A stretch of 64,000 nt of DNA from JAVJST01 sp965229715 (GCA_965229715.1 CBDDJL010000002.1:1798001-1862000), one strand, 5' to 3'. Shown: positions 53,227 through 61,835, numbered from the stretch's first letter. Translations and numbers: made by a program. The notes: generated by a model from the letters alone, not told the origin.

Positions 53227-54381
53227 ATGAAGAAGTTGAGCTCGAATTGCACGGCGGTCATCAGGAGGACTGTCGCGATTTTGGCGGCAGTCTCGGTGAC
53301 GGTCGTCGTGGCGTCTGCGTCTTATGCGGACGGTCCGCGGGATCACGATACGCCGTTCCTCGAAAACGAGTATTGGACCGCCGGTTCAACGCGAAGCGAT
53401 GGCGATCTGATCCTCGTCGACTCATCGCCGGTTATCGGCGAGTTCTCGGTTGACGTTCAACTTGCGCAGGCGACGGATGATTCCAACGATCCTCTCGAGC
53501 CCCTGAACCGCGCGATCTTCGGTTTCAACGATATCGTTTATGACGTTCTGTTGGGGCCGCTGTCCGATGCTTACGGGTTTCTGCCTGCAGAAATCCGAAC
53601 CATTATCGGAAGCATTCTGGCCAACCTGAGGGCGCCGGTCATCCTGTTCAACGATATTCTTCAGGGCGAGCCCGAGCGTGCGCTCGATACGTTTGCCCGG
53701 TTTGCCATCAATTCGACGTTCGGTTTTGCCGGGATGGCGGACGTCGCCTCCAGTGCGGGTTTCGAAAAACACGACGAAGACTTCGGTCAGACGATGGCTG
53801 TATGGGGCGTTGGCGAGGGATTCTATCTCGTCTTGCCGCTTCTCGGGCCGTCCAATCCGCGCGATGCTGTTGGCAAGTTCGTTGTCGACCCTCTGATCGA
53901 TCCGTTCAGCAACTATCTCGATAATACCGATCAGGAAGACTGGGATTATGCCCGGATCGGTGTGACGGCCATTGACGAATTCTCGTCCGTGCAATCGGAA
54001 CTCGAGAATATCAAGAAAACATCGATCGACTACTATGCCGCAGTTCGCAGCCTTTACCGGCAACGTCGTGCGGCGGAAATCGGTAACGGCGATGATCTGA
54101 ACCTCCCGCCCATACCTGACTTCGATATCGGCGGAGACGACGTATTCCCGGATGGAACGGAACCGGCAACAGTGCCGAGTCCGACAGTCGACGATCAGCA
54201 AATTTCCTCGTTGACGGATATTTCGGTCGGCACGTCCTCGGTTCCGGATATTGAAATGGCCGCCGATCAGGCATTGTGGCACGATCCGCTTGGTGCACGG
54301 TTTGAGCCGGCCGTTGCAGTGTCCGTGATTTCTGATGGATATTACGTGCTGGCACCGCGAAAACCGCTTGCGGGCGAATAA
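53227..54381 (+). CDS. mlaA: MlaA (VacJ) family outer-membrane lipid-asymmetry protein
   Basis: A 384-residue protein with a Sec signal (about 1-36, ...ASASYA) and a VacJ core from about residue 88: DPLEPLNRAIFGFNDIVYDVLLGPLSDAY, NLRAPVILFNDILQG, INSTFGFAGMADVAS and DFGQTMAVWGVGEGFYLVLPLLGPS, all conserved. MlaA removes misplaced phospholipid from the outer leaflet and passes it to MlaC. The usual lipobox Cys is missing, so it is probably a soluble or integral form. An acidic, low-complexity C-terminus (about 290-384) is additional. No mlaBDEF genes are close; the two MlaC homologues are divergent neighbours. Confidence 0.9.
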   Translation: MKKLSSNCTAVIRRTVAILAAVSVTVVVASASYADGPRDHDTPFLENEYWTAGSTRSDGDLILVDSSPVIGEFSVDVQLAQATDDSNDPLEPLNRAIFGFNDIVYDVLLGPLSDAYGFLPAEIRTIIGSILANLRAPVILFNDILQGEPERALDTFARFAINSTFGFAGMADVASSAGFEKHDEDFGQTMAVWGVGEGFYLVLPLLGPSNPRDAVGKFVVDPLIDPFSNYLDNTDQEDWDYARIGVTAIDEFSSVQSELENIKKTSIDYYAAVRSLYRQRRAAEIGNGDDLNLPPIPDFDIGGDDVFPDGTEPATVPSPTVDDQQISSLTDISVGTSSVPDIEMAADQALWHDPLGARFEPAVAVSVISDGYYVLAPRKPLAGE

Positions 54382-54431
54382 TTCCGACGTCTGCTAACCC
54401 CCTGTCATCACTGGGGTTATGTTCGATTTTC

Positions 54432-54459
54432 TTGACTTTTCAGACAAATTCGTTAACAT
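54432..54459 (+). promoter_or_regulatory. Putative promoter for the rpoH leader
   Basis: TTGACT (54432-54437) and TAACAT (54454-54459) are spaced by 16 bp, about 220 bp before rpoH; the C before TTGAC also gives a CTTGAC heat-shock-like -35. By eye only. Confidence 0.4.
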
Positions 54460-54551
54460 CCGGTCATTCGATGCTCAACGCGAGGTCGAACCGACACAGA
54501 CCTGACACATTTGTGGGTCACAAAGGCTTATTGCTCAAGGAGGATAAGGCC

Positions 54552-54587
54552 ATGCATAACGAAGCACACCTTCACACTCCCCGTTAA
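54552..54587 (+). CDS. Putative 11-residue leader peptide upstream of rpoH
   Basis: ATG at 54552 opens an ORF MHNEAHLHTPR ending in TAA (54585-54587). A perfect Shine-Dalgarno AAGGAGG (54537-54543) lies 8 nt upstream, stronger than that of most genes in the window. It is followed by a stable hairpin before rpoH. The histidine content (3 of 11) is notable, but the peptide is too short to judge. It may be a regulatory leader or chance. Confidence 0.4.
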   Translation: MHNEAHLHTPR

Positions 54588-54597
54588 GTGGCAGCGC

Positions 54598-54619
54598 CCG
54601 CAGGCAGTATTGCTTGCGG
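54598..54619 (+). promoter_or_regulatory. Leader hairpin upstream of rpoH
   Basis: CCGCAGGCA (54598-54606) pairs with TGCTTGCGG (54611-54619), nine pairs including one G-U, with a GTAT loop, followed 30 nt later by a T-run (from about 54652). Together with the short ORF it resembles a translational or transcriptional leader control element. Confidence 0.45.
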
Positions 54620-54675
54620 TCTTCAAGCCGTTCCGGAAGGACGACGACCACTTTTTTACGTAGGGAGAACATCAA

Positions 54676-55569
54676 ATGACATCCAAATCCTTGACCTTGC
54701 CGCAGGTGCCGGTCGATGGCGGCTTGTCCCGCTATTTCCAGGAAATCTGGCGTTTCCCGATGTTGGAAGCGGACGAGGAATACATGCTGGCAAAACGCTA
54801 TCAGTCGCACGGCGATACCGACGCCGCGCATCAGCTCGTGACGTCGCATCTTCGCCTCGTGGCCAAAATTGCGATGAAGTACAAGGGATACGGTCTGCCG
54901 ATGTCGGATCTTGTCTCCGAGGGCAATATCGGCCTGATGCGCGCTGTCAAGAAATTCGACCCCGAACGCGGCTTCCGCCTGTCGACCTATGCGATGTGGT
55001 GGATCAAGGCGTCGATTACCGAATACGTGCTGAAATCCTGGTCGCTGGTGAAGCTCGGTACGGTGGCATCGCAGAAAAAACTGTTCTTCAGTCTGCGCAC
55101 CATCAAGTCCAAGCTCAATATCATGGATACAGGCGAACTGACCGATGAGCAGGCCAATGAGCTATCGGAGAACCTTAACGTGTCGGCTGCCGATATTCAG
55201 CAGATCAACCGACGCATGTCGGCCCGCGATTATTCGCTGAACGCCACGGTCGCCGACGAGGACGGCATGGAGTTTCAGGATACGCTGGTGGACGAACGGC
55301 CAAGCCCCGAGGCCTTCCTCGCCGAGCGGGAGGAATACGGCGCCCGCAACACGCTGTTGACCGATGCGCTGAGTGTGCTCTCGGACCGCGAAAGAGAAAT
55401 CTTCGTCGAGCGTCGACTGAGCGAGTCGCCCAAGACCCTCGAAGAGCTTGGCGAAGTTTATGGCGTCAGCCGCGAGCGCGTGCGCCAGCTCGAAGCCCGC
55501 GCCTTTGAGAAGGTGCAGAAGGCGGTGCTTGAATCGGCGGGCGAAGACGCGCCCGATTTGTTGCATTAA
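54676..55569 (+). CDS. rpoH: RNA polymerase sigma-32 factor
   Basis: A 297-residue heat-shock sigma factor. Region 2 (about 50-125) shows VTSHLRLVAKIAMKYKGYG, LVSEGNIGLMRAVKKFDPERGFRLSTYAMWWIKASI (2.2-2.4); the RpoH box QKKLFFSLR is at 133-141, which separates it from sigma-70/RpoD. Region 4 (about 230-285) contains SDREREIFVERRL and the helix-turn-helix TLEELGEVYGVSRERVRQLEARAFEKV. GGAG lies 9 nt before ATG. A leader with short ORF and hairpin precedes it. The gene ends at a strong hairpin shared with mazG. Confidence 0.96.
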   Translation: MTSKSLTLPQVPVDGGLSRYFQEIWRFPMLEADEEYMLAKRYQSHGDTDAAHQLVTSHLRLVAKIAMKYKGYGLPMSDLVSEGNIGLMRAVKKFDPERGFRLSTYAMWWIKASITEYVLKSWSLVKLGTVASQKKLFFSLRTIKSKLNIMDTGELTDEQANELSENLNVSAADIQQINRRMSARDYSLNATVADEDGMEFQDTLVDERPSPEAFLAEREEYGARNTLLTDALSVLSDREREIFVERRLSESPKTLEELGEVYGVSRERVRQLEARAFEKVQKAVLESAGEDAPDLLH

Positions 55570-55593
55570 CTATATGTGGGTTAATGTTGAACT

Positions 55594-55623
55594 GTGGGTC
55601 AGGCCCGTTTGGCCCTGACCCAC
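55594..55623. terminator. Convergent hairpin rpoH / mazG
   Basis: GTGGGTCAGG (55594-55603) pairs with CCTGACCCAC (55614-55623) around a 10-nt loop. It lies 25 bp past the rpoH stop and covers the last codons of mazG, so it may end rpoH transcription; no T-run is present. Confidence 0.55.
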
Positions 55624-56390
55624 GCATCCTCGAGCACGTTCAGTTGCAAATCTTCCGGTCGTTCGCCCCGTGAGCGCACATCGCTCTCGAGTTGGCGAAA
55701 ACGCCGTTCAAACTTCTCGTTCCCCTGACGAAGGGCGGTTTCCGGATCGATACCGAGTTGCCGTGCGACGTTGACGCACGTGAACAGGAGATCGCCGACT
55801 TCGTCTGTCAGTCGAGCGGCATCGTTGCCGTCGAGTTCCGCCTCCAGTTCCTCGATTTCTTCCTGCAGTTTTTCCAGAACCAGCCGAACGTCGGCCCAGT
55901 CGAAACCGATGCGGGCGGCGCGTTTTTGCAGTTTGAGGGCGCGGGTCAGTGCCGGTAAACCGACCGCGACATCGTCGAGTACGCTCGGGGCGCGTCCTTC
56001 CGCCGCGGCCCGGTCGGCGCGTTCCGCAGCCTTCTGATCCTCCCAGGCCCGGGTCTGAGCACCGGCATCGCGCACCTCTTCGTCACCGAAAACATGCGGA
56101 TGCCGCTTGACCATCTTGTCGGAGATCGCGTTGGCGACGTCGTCGGCGTCAAAAAGATCTCGTTCCGCCGCCATGCGGGCGTGGAACACCACCTGCAGCA
56201 ACAAATCGCCGAGTTCTGATCTGAGATCGCCCATGTCGCCGCGCTGGATTGCATCAGCAACCTCGTAAGCCTCTTCGATGGTGTAGGGAGCGATGGTTTC
56301 GAAAGACTGTTCGAGATCCCACGGACATCCGCCGTCCGGGTCGCGAAGCTTCGCCATGATGGTAACGAGACGGTCGAATGCATCAGACAT
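55599..56390 (-). CDS. mazG: Nucleoside triphosphate pyrophosphohydrolase
   Basis: A 263-residue all-helical NTP pyrophosphatase with two MazG domains. The metal site in domain one is EEAYEVADAI followed by SELGDLLLQVVFHARM (ExxE...ExxD); the same pattern recurs as EEIEELEAEL...DEVGDLLFTCVN. CPWDLEQSFETIAPYTIEEAYE and KRHPHVFGDEEVRDA are signatures. It cleaves (d)NTPs to monophosphates and can lower ppGpp. Convergent with rpoH. Confidence 0.95.
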   Translation of the reverse strand: MSDAFDRLVTIMAKLRDPDGGCPWDLEQSFETIAPYTIEEAYEVADAIQRGDMGDLRSELGDLLLQVVFHARMAAERDLFDADDVANAISDKMVKRHPHVFGDEEVRDAGAQTRAWEDQKAAERADRAAAEGRAPSVLDDVAVGLPALTRALKLQKRAARIGFDWADVRLVLEKLQEEIEELEAELDGNDAARLTDEVGDLLFTCVNVARQLGIDPETALRQGNEKFERRFRQLESDVRSRGERPEDLQLNVLEDAWVRAKRA

Positions 56391-56460
56391 ACGGCGACCA
56401 TATCGAGCGCACCGGCTGCGACCAATCCTAAATGTGAGGTGTAGATGAAACCAGAACAGG

Positions 56461-59358
56461 TCAGCCGCTTGAAACGTCGATCATCGCGGCGACCGCCGGG
56501 GTCGTGAGAAGGAAATCCTGGCCACTGACGATCGTGCCGTCGCCCTGGATCTCGATCGGATACTCCGTATCGGCGATGAGGCCGAGCAGCGCCATCTGAT
56601 CTGGATCGACGCGGAGCGTGTAATCGCCAGGCGGCACGAAATCGAACAGGAAGAAGCCATCGTAGGCGGTTTTCAGCTCGCGAACCAGTTCGCCATCGGC
56701 CGACATCAACTGAACGATCACGCCGGCGGCTTCCTGTGTGCCGTCCGTCCAGGCACGGAACACGGTGCCGTCGATCTCGCCGGTCGATACGACTGGAAAC
56801 AACAGTTGCCCAACACTGCCCGGCCGTGCAACGACCTTGACGCCCTGTGGCGAGGCGACCCAAAACGGATCGATCAGGCTGGCGCGGTCGATTTCAAGGG
56901 CGATTTCCTTATAAACCGGCAGTCTGGTAATGAATGCCTTGCCGTCTTCGTCCGTTGCCGTGGTATGGCGTCCCTGATCCACGGTGAAGCGCACGCCTTC
57001 GAGCGGCTCGTCTTCATCGTCGAGAACGCCGTCCGCGTCGAAATCGAGGAATACCAGGGCCGACATGGCGCCGGAGTGTGCGGTTCCGCTCGCTTGCATG
57101 GCGATCTCACCGCTTTCGGGATCGTATCCCAGGCCGAACGTTACGCTCATCTTGCTGACGATCTGGTCCGTGTCCGAATAGTCGATGTCGAAACCGATGG
57201 CCGCCTGCTCGAGCTGCGCATTGACGCCCAATGTGTAGGTCGTTTCCGTATCCTCGCCAAAATTGCGGGTCACGCCGAGGCTGCCGCGCCACTGGCGATT
57301 GATTGTCCAATCGCCGCTAAGACCGACGTTCTGAAGCTCTTTCTCGGGCACGACATCGTAACCGATCGACCCGCGTGTCCTGAATGCGCCGAAACGGCCG
57401 CCGATCAACGTGGTCCCGCTAAGCGTGCTCGCGGTGCTCTCATCGCTCTTGTCGAGTTGATAGTTCAGCGTGTTGGTAACCGAGGCAGGGCCGACAGCGG
57501 CGGACAGCCGGTTCTGCACCGATGTGTCGGAATCCCGCGACTCGCGGCGGTCGTGATCGATAGTGAAGCTGAACGGGATACGAGGAATGAATCCGGCGAT
57601 ATCGTCGGGCAATGCGCCGTCGATGCGCAGTTTCGAGGAACTATCGATCGGATCGGTACTCTCGTTAACCTGTTCGCTGACGAAACTGTTGAACAGCGTA
57701 TGTTCGGCGAGCATGTTCATGCCGAATTGCCGGGTCTGGGCCGAGTAACGGTTGGCCCAGCCGCCGCCAATCTGGTTGACCGCGTCAATCCGGCCGAAAA
57801 CTTCGCCGAAGGTGTAGCTGGCGGTTGCCGTCAGATAGCGTTCGGTACCGTTTTCCAAAGGAATTTGAGCGACATTGCCGCCGATGGTGAGATTTCTGGA
57901 GACACCGTATTGCGCCTCGTAAAAGAGCCGCCCACGACCCTCGAGATCTTCGTCCGCATCCTCGTCCCGAAGCAGGAGCGGGCGGTCTTGCTGGTTCGCC
58001 GTGAACCGCATGTCGAGTTCGCCGGTTTTCGTCTGACCGGGTCCGACGGTGAACTGCCTGATTTCCTCACGCACCTGACCCTGCGGACCGTAAAACACAA
58101 TACGGATGACATTGACGCCGAAAACAAGCGGGACGTCTTCGAACTCGTACTGACCGTCGCTGCGCGATGTCTGGAAATCGAGCAGAATTTCATTGCGATA
58201 GACTTCGACCTCCCATCCGAGTGGCAACTCCCCGGTAAGGGTGATCCGGTCAAACTCTGTCGGCGCGTCGATCGGCATATTGGACAACTGAATTCCACGG
58301 CCAAGTTCGGTCTGTGAAATAAGCGACAGCTGCGGCGAGAAGATGTCGCCGGCTTTTGCCTCGGTCACATCGACGTCATCGAGCACGGGCGCTATGCCAG
58401 CAAGAGCCTGACCGTTGGGGTCGACACGCTCCAGGCGAAGACGGGCGTTGTCGACCTTTTCCCTATTGTCGCCGCCGATAAACAGCTCGGCATTGGCAAA
58501 CGCCAGATCGCCCGTCATCGTGATGTTGTGCTGCGTGGTAATACGCGACTTGCTGCCGCTGTCCTTGTCGAGGGTCGATTCCGCGCTGACATCAACCATG
58601 GGCACCGAGATGGCGCGGTAGGGGATTTCCGCCTTCTTGAGATTCGCGGTCGGATCCGACCCTCTCTTCGCCAAAACGCGCTGACGGTAATCCTCACGTG
58701 CAAGTCGCTGCTCGATCGGCAGTGGCTCCCGCGATTCGATTTCCACGAGCAGGTTCGACAGATCGAACTGCAGGTCGACCGGGAACCAGCGGGCGATCAA
58801 ACGGATATCGACGAAAATGTCTTCCTCGTGCACTTCTACCAGACGTTTGTCGAAGCGCCTCGATTTTCCGTCGATAATGATCTCGCCGCGCCCGACATTG
58901 AGAGAGAACAAACGATTCGGTGCCAGAAACCAGCCGTCTGCAGTGGCGCTCGCCGTGTCGACGGCAATTGAAAAATCGAGCACCTCGGTGAAATCGCGAA
59001 GCGGCAGAACAATGGAGCTTCCGGCCAGATAGGCGAACATGGCATCGACGAGAACCATGTCATTGAGGCGTAATTCGAGAAGCAACAGGTCTTCGTCAGG
59101 GCGCTCGACAATGGTAACGGGTTGCGCTTTTTCGTTGTCGTCGTCCGTGTCGTCTGCCTGTTTTTCCGACTCCTGATCCTGTTCGACCGGCTGATCGGGG
59201 GCCGGAATTGCGATCGCGAGGTCATCGTCCGCCGAATGGAGGTCGTCATCTGCCGCATGAAGACTGCCCGTATATCCAACAAGGAACAATGCGCCCAACA
59301 GGACGAGTGCCGAGAGGCGGTCGTTCAATCCGGTTGTGGGGCGTTGTGGTCGGGTCAC
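56461..59358 (-). CDS. Outer-membrane usher-like protein with C-terminal Ig/CNA-B-type repeats
   Basis: A 965-residue secreted protein. A signal-like helix (about 15-35) leads to an acidic Glu/Asp/Gln linker (about 36-80), an N-terminal usher-like domain (about 85-215), and a long beta-strand-rich region (about 250-740, many TGELPLGWEVEVYRNEILL, FEDVPLVFGVNVIRI type strands) resembling the usher barrel and plug. Two carboxypeptidase-regulatory / SdrD-B type modules follow (about 750-840, with LDFDADGVLDDEDEPLEG, and about 860-930, with AYDGFFLFDFVPPGDYTLRVD). The start is GTG. Divergent DUF4402 and PapD-like genes suggest an assembly platform for surface subunits. It is clearly not a classical FimD in length or C-terminus. 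Confidence 0.7.
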   Translation of the reverse strand: MTRPQRPTTGLNDRLSALVLLGALFLVGYTGSLHAADDDLHSADDDLAIAIPAPDQPVEQDQESEKQADDTDDDNEKAQPVTIVERPDEDLLLLELRLNDMVLVDAMFAYLAGSSIVLPLRDFTEVLDFSIAVDTASATADGWFLAPNRLFSLNVGRGEIIIDGKSRRFDKRLVEVHEEDIFVDIRLIARWFPVDLQFDLSNLLVEIESREPLPIEQRLAREDYRQRVLAKRGSDPTANLKKAEIPYRAISVPMVDVSAESTLDKDSGSKSRITTQHNITMTGDLAFANAELFIGGDNREKVDNARLRLERVDPNGQALAGIAPVLDDVDVTEAKAGDIFSPQLSLISQTELGRGIQLSNMPIDAPTEFDRITLTGELPLGWEVEVYRNEILLDFQTSRSDGQYEFEDVPLVFGVNVIRIVFYGPQGQVREEIRQFTVGPGQTKTGELDMRFTANQQDRPLLLRDEDADEDLEGRGRLFYEAQYGVSRNLTIGGNVAQIPLENGTERYLTATASYTFGEVFGRIDAVNQIGGGWANRYSAQTRQFGMNMLAEHTLFNSFVSEQVNESTDPIDSSSKLRIDGALPDDIAGFIPRIPFSFTIDHDRRESRDSDTSVQNRLSAAVGPASVTNTLNYQLDKSDESTASTLSGTTLIGGRFGAFRTRGSIGYDVVPEKELQNVGLSGDWTINRQWRGSLGVTRNFGEDTETTYTLGVNAQLEQAAIGFDIDYSDTDQIVSKMSVTFGLGYDPESGEIAMQASGTAHSGAMSALVFLDFDADGVLDDEDEPLEGVRFTVDQGRHTTATDEDGKAFITRLPVYKEIALEIDRASLIDPFWVASPQGVKVVARPGSVGQLLFPVVSTGEIDGTVFRAWTDGTQEAAGVIVQLMSADGELVRELKTAYDGFFLFDFVPPGDYTLRVDPDQMALLGLIADTEYPIEIQGDGTIVSGQDFLLTTPAVAAMIDVSSG

Positions 59359-59710
59359 GAGGACAATTCCCTGCCTGGGGTGCCAACGGATGCTGCCGAT
59401 GGTGGCGGCAGGATATCCGTCCTGTTCACGATACTTCTTAACCTGAATTGCTTACCGAACCCTGACAGCAGGTTTTGCCGTTTCTACGTATAAGTGCCTA
59501 TAAAAAAACCTCAATTTCGATCGAAAACCTTACATCTGTTCAGGTTGCTGTAATGCTCGGCATCTACACAAACGCCGTTTAATAACCTCAGGCGATTCGC
59601 TCGAGGGATAAGAGAGACGAGTAACGAGAGTAAAAAAGACTGAACCAATCACGTCGTTTCCGGTCGCCGGGGGGCAACGGAAGCAAAAACGGATAGAAGG
59701 ACCAACCAAG
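59359..59710. promoter_or_regulatory. Divergent control region usher-like / DUF4402
   Basis: A 352-bp gap, AT-richer than its surroundings, with no gene seen. It holds a 12-bp palindrome TTTCGATCGAAA (59515-59526) and a promoter-like TTGCCG / TATAAA pair (59475-59480 and 59499-59504, 18-bp spacer) on the + strand. Confidence 0.5.
59475..59504 (+). promoter_or_regulatory. Putative promoter of the DUF4402 operon
   Basis: TTGCCG and TATAAA separated by 18 bp, just before the palindrome TTTCGATCGAAA at 59515, about 207 bp before the first subunit gene. By-eye match only. Confidence 0.4.
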
Positions 59711-60202
59711 ATGAAGACCAAACTTTTTTCTGCTGTTGCGGCTCTGGCTCTTTTCGCGGCTTCCGGCGCGGCCCATGCGGCCGATGCGACCGGTGACGCC
59801 GCTGCAAGCATCGCTGTTCCCATCTCGATCGCCCAGAACGGTGCCGGCCTGAACTTCGGCACGGTGACCGCTTCGGCTGCCCTTGGTACGGTTGTCGTGA
59901 CCACCGCGGGCGCTCGTTCGGTGACGGGTGGTGTTGCCGAATTGGGCGGCACGATCGCCGCGGCGACGTTCGACGTGACCGGTGAAGGCACCTCGGCCTA
60001 CACGATTACCCTTCCGTCGAGCGCGACATTGAACTCGGGCGGTAACTCGATGACCGTCGATACGTTCAATCACGATGCGGGCGGTTCGCCGGCGCTCTCG
60101 GGCGGTTCCGACAGCTTCAACGTCGGTGCGACCCTCAATGTCGCCGCGAATCAGGCTGCCGGCGCCTACACCGGCACCTACACGATTACGGTCAACTACT
60201 AA
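59711..60202 (+). CDS. DUF4402 family secreted beta-sandwich subunit (first, canonical)
   Basis: A 163-residue exported protein. The signal peptide (1-23, ...ASGAAHA) is followed by a mature domain starting ADATGDAAASIAVPISI, with NFGTVTA, GGVAELGGTIAAATFDVTGEG, MTVDTFNHDAGGSPALSGGSDSFNVGATLNV and GAYTGTYTITVNY as the closing strand. This Gly/Thr/Ser-rich pattern, with the final GxYxGxYTITVxY, is the DUF4402 pattern of putative pilin-like or spore-coat-U-like subunits. It is followed by a strong hairpin, suggesting higher expression than the downstream genes. GAAGGA precedes the ATG. Confidence 0.88.
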   Translation: MKTKLFSAVAALALFAASGAAHAADATGDAAASIAVPISIAQNGAGLNFGTVTASAALGTVVVTTAGARSVTGGVAELGGTIAAATFDVTGEGTSAYTITLPSSATLNSGGNSMTVDTFNHDAGGSPALSGGSDSFNVGATLNVAANQAAGAYTGTYTITVNY

Positions 60203-60223
60203 GGCCCATCTCAGGTTGGTTCC

Positions 60224-60248
60224 CGGGAGGGCGATTTATGCCCTCCCG
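60224..60248 (+). terminator. Strong hairpin after the first DUF4402 gene
   Basis: CGGGAGGGC (60224-60232) pairs perfectly with GCCCTCCCG (60240-60248) around a 7-nt loop, 22 bp after the stop codon. No T-run follows, so it may protect the 3' end or reduce read-through. Confidence 0.6.
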
Positions 60249-60321
60249 CTGGCCGCCTCCTGTGGTAGCATGGCACTATTGATCGTCTGAAACGTTTCGG
60301 ACCGGAGGCTCTGGTCTTTTG

Positions 60322-61182
60322 ATGACGACACGGCAACGACCAACCAAAGGGGCTGACAACCGTCCATGCCGTCGGCGTGGGCTGGTTAAAGTCGTGATCG
60401 GTTGGGGCGCCGCAGGTACCATATTGGCTGCCATGCCTGGCGTGTTCGGCATTAGTGTTAGCGAAGCGGCGAAAACGACGGGGCAGGCTGCCGTCGCCGT
60501 CTTCCAGAACACCAGCAGTTTGACATCCTCGTCCAATTTCGAAGTCGGACTTCCACCGCTCACAGGCAACGAGTCAGACGTCGACGTTTCTGCGGATTCG
60601 GATATTGCGGCGACAGCGCGCCAGAGCAGATTGCGCGATTTGTCAGGAAATCTGGTTCAGCCGGCGCTATTCAGCATCTCAGGTGCACCCAACCAAGTTT
60701 ACTCCGTTTCTGTTCCCAATACGACGACCACTCTCGCCGGTCCTGCGTCGGGGAACTCGGAGACGGTCGTCGTATTCACGGATTTCTCGCACGATGCAGG
60801 CTTTACGCCGACGATCGGCGGCGACGGAACGGCGTCGTTTGCGGTTGGCGCGCGAGTGTCCATCGAAACCGGCGATCCGTTCAGTACGTTCGGCACCGAC
60901 GAAGACGGCAATCCGGTCGACGGGTCGTCAGACGAACTCGGCGCGACACCCGAAGATGAAGATAGCGACGAGATCAGCAGAACGATCGACGGCGAAACAC
61001 CGGATCAGGCGCTACAATCCGACGATGTCACCGATATCGATCTCAGTCTCTTGAACACGGACAATCTCCTGACCGCGTCTGGTACGAGCGATGACGATCT
61101 CGCCCAAGCTGTCCGGTCGCACAATCCGTTCTCTTTCGCGTACGATCCGCGATTCCTCAACGTTCTCGTTTCCTACAACTGA
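60322..61182 (+). CDS. Divergent DUF4402-like secreted subunit with acidic insertion
   Basis: A 286-residue protein with a membrane/signal helix (about 24-46) after a basic n-region. The mature part repeats the subunit pattern: AVFQNTSSLTSSSNFEVG, then VYSVSVPNTTTTL, VVFTDFSHDAGFTPTIGGDGTASFAVGARVSIETG, and a last strand FLNVLVSYN. Between these last elements an insertion of about 90 residues is very rich in Asp/Glu (for example PEDEDSDEISRTIDGETPD). It may be a tip or adaptor subunit. ATG 60322 is the first ATG; a TTG just before is ignored. Confidence 0.6.
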   Translation: MTTRQRPTKGADNRPCRRRGLVKVVIGWGAAGTILAAMPGVFGISVSEAAKTTGQAAVAVFQNTSSLTSSSNFEVGLPPLTGNESDVDVSADSDIAATARQSRLRDLSGNLVQPALFSISGAPNQVYSVSVPNTTTTLAGPASGNSETVVVFTDFSHDAGFTPTIGGDGTASFAVGARVSIETGDPFSTFGTDEDGNPVDGSSDELGATPEDEDSDEISRTIDGETPDQALQSDDVTDIDLSLLNTDNLLTASGTSDDDLAQAVRSHNPFSFAYDPRFLNVLVSYN

Positions 61183-61221
61183 CCGTCTCCTGACGTGTCG
61201 AAACGCTTGCAGGTAAATCCA

Positions 61222-61776
61222 ATGATAACAGAGCGTTATGGCACCGATAAGCCTGGACTGCATGTCGTCTTCAAGCATGTGGGCGGCTGTGTCCTGGCGC
61301 TTGCTGTCGTCTTGCTGCTTGGACACGCGTCGATGCTGTCGGCAGCTGACGAAACCGGCGATGCCGCGGCGAACGTCGCGGTCCCGATTTCCGTTTCGCA
61401 AAACGGCGGCGGATTGAATTTCGGCGCGATCCAGGCATCCATCGTGGCCGGAACAGTGACTGTCACAACATCGAGCACGCGTTCGGTTACGGGCGGTGTT
61501 ACGGAGCTCGGCGGCACCGTCTCGGCGGCGACGTTCGATGTCGCTGGCGATGGTACGTCGTCCTATTCGATTACGCTGCCGCTCGACAATATCGTGTCGC
61601 TTACCGGCCCCGGCACGGCGATGCTGCTGACCGGGTTCAATCATGACGCCGGCGTTTCACCGGCGCTGTCTGGCGGAACGGACAGCTTCAATGTCGGGGC
61701 CATTCTCGCGGTCGGCGTCAACCAGTCGACGGGATCGTATACCGGTAACTACACCGTGACGGTCGGTTACGACTAG
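61222..61776 (+). CDS. DUF4402 family secreted subunit (second canonical)
   Basis: A 184-residue protein with a long n-region, a signal helix (CVLALAVVLLLGHASMLSA) and a mature sequence very similar to the first subunit: DETGDAAANVAVPISVSQNGGGLNFG, GGVTELGGTVSAATFDVAGDG, FNHDAGVSPALSGGTDSFNVGAIL and GSYTGNYTVTVGYD. The start is uncertain: ATG 61222 (AGGTAA upstream) or GTG 61195. It is a paralogue of the gene at 59711. It lies 12-39 bp after the previous gene, in one operon. Confidence 0.85.
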   Translation: MITERYGTDKPGLHVVFKHVGGCVLALAVVLLLGHASMLSAADETGDAAANVAVPISVSQNGGGLNFGAIQASIVAGTVTVTTSSTRSVTGGVTELGGTVSAATFDVAGDGTSSYSITLPLDNIVSLTGPGTAMLLTGFNHDAGVSPALSGGTDSFNVGAILAVGVNQSTGSYTGNYTVTVGYD

Positions 61777-61835
61777 ACTGGCGAGTTTTCGTCCTTGTTT
61801 CGGCTGCGGCATCCTTGGACGAGCTCTTACGTATA

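Noticed and set aside
56806..58317. A 503-codon + strand frame opposite the usher-like gene
   Set aside because: Codon pattern and lack of any motif show it as a shadow of the minus-strand gene.
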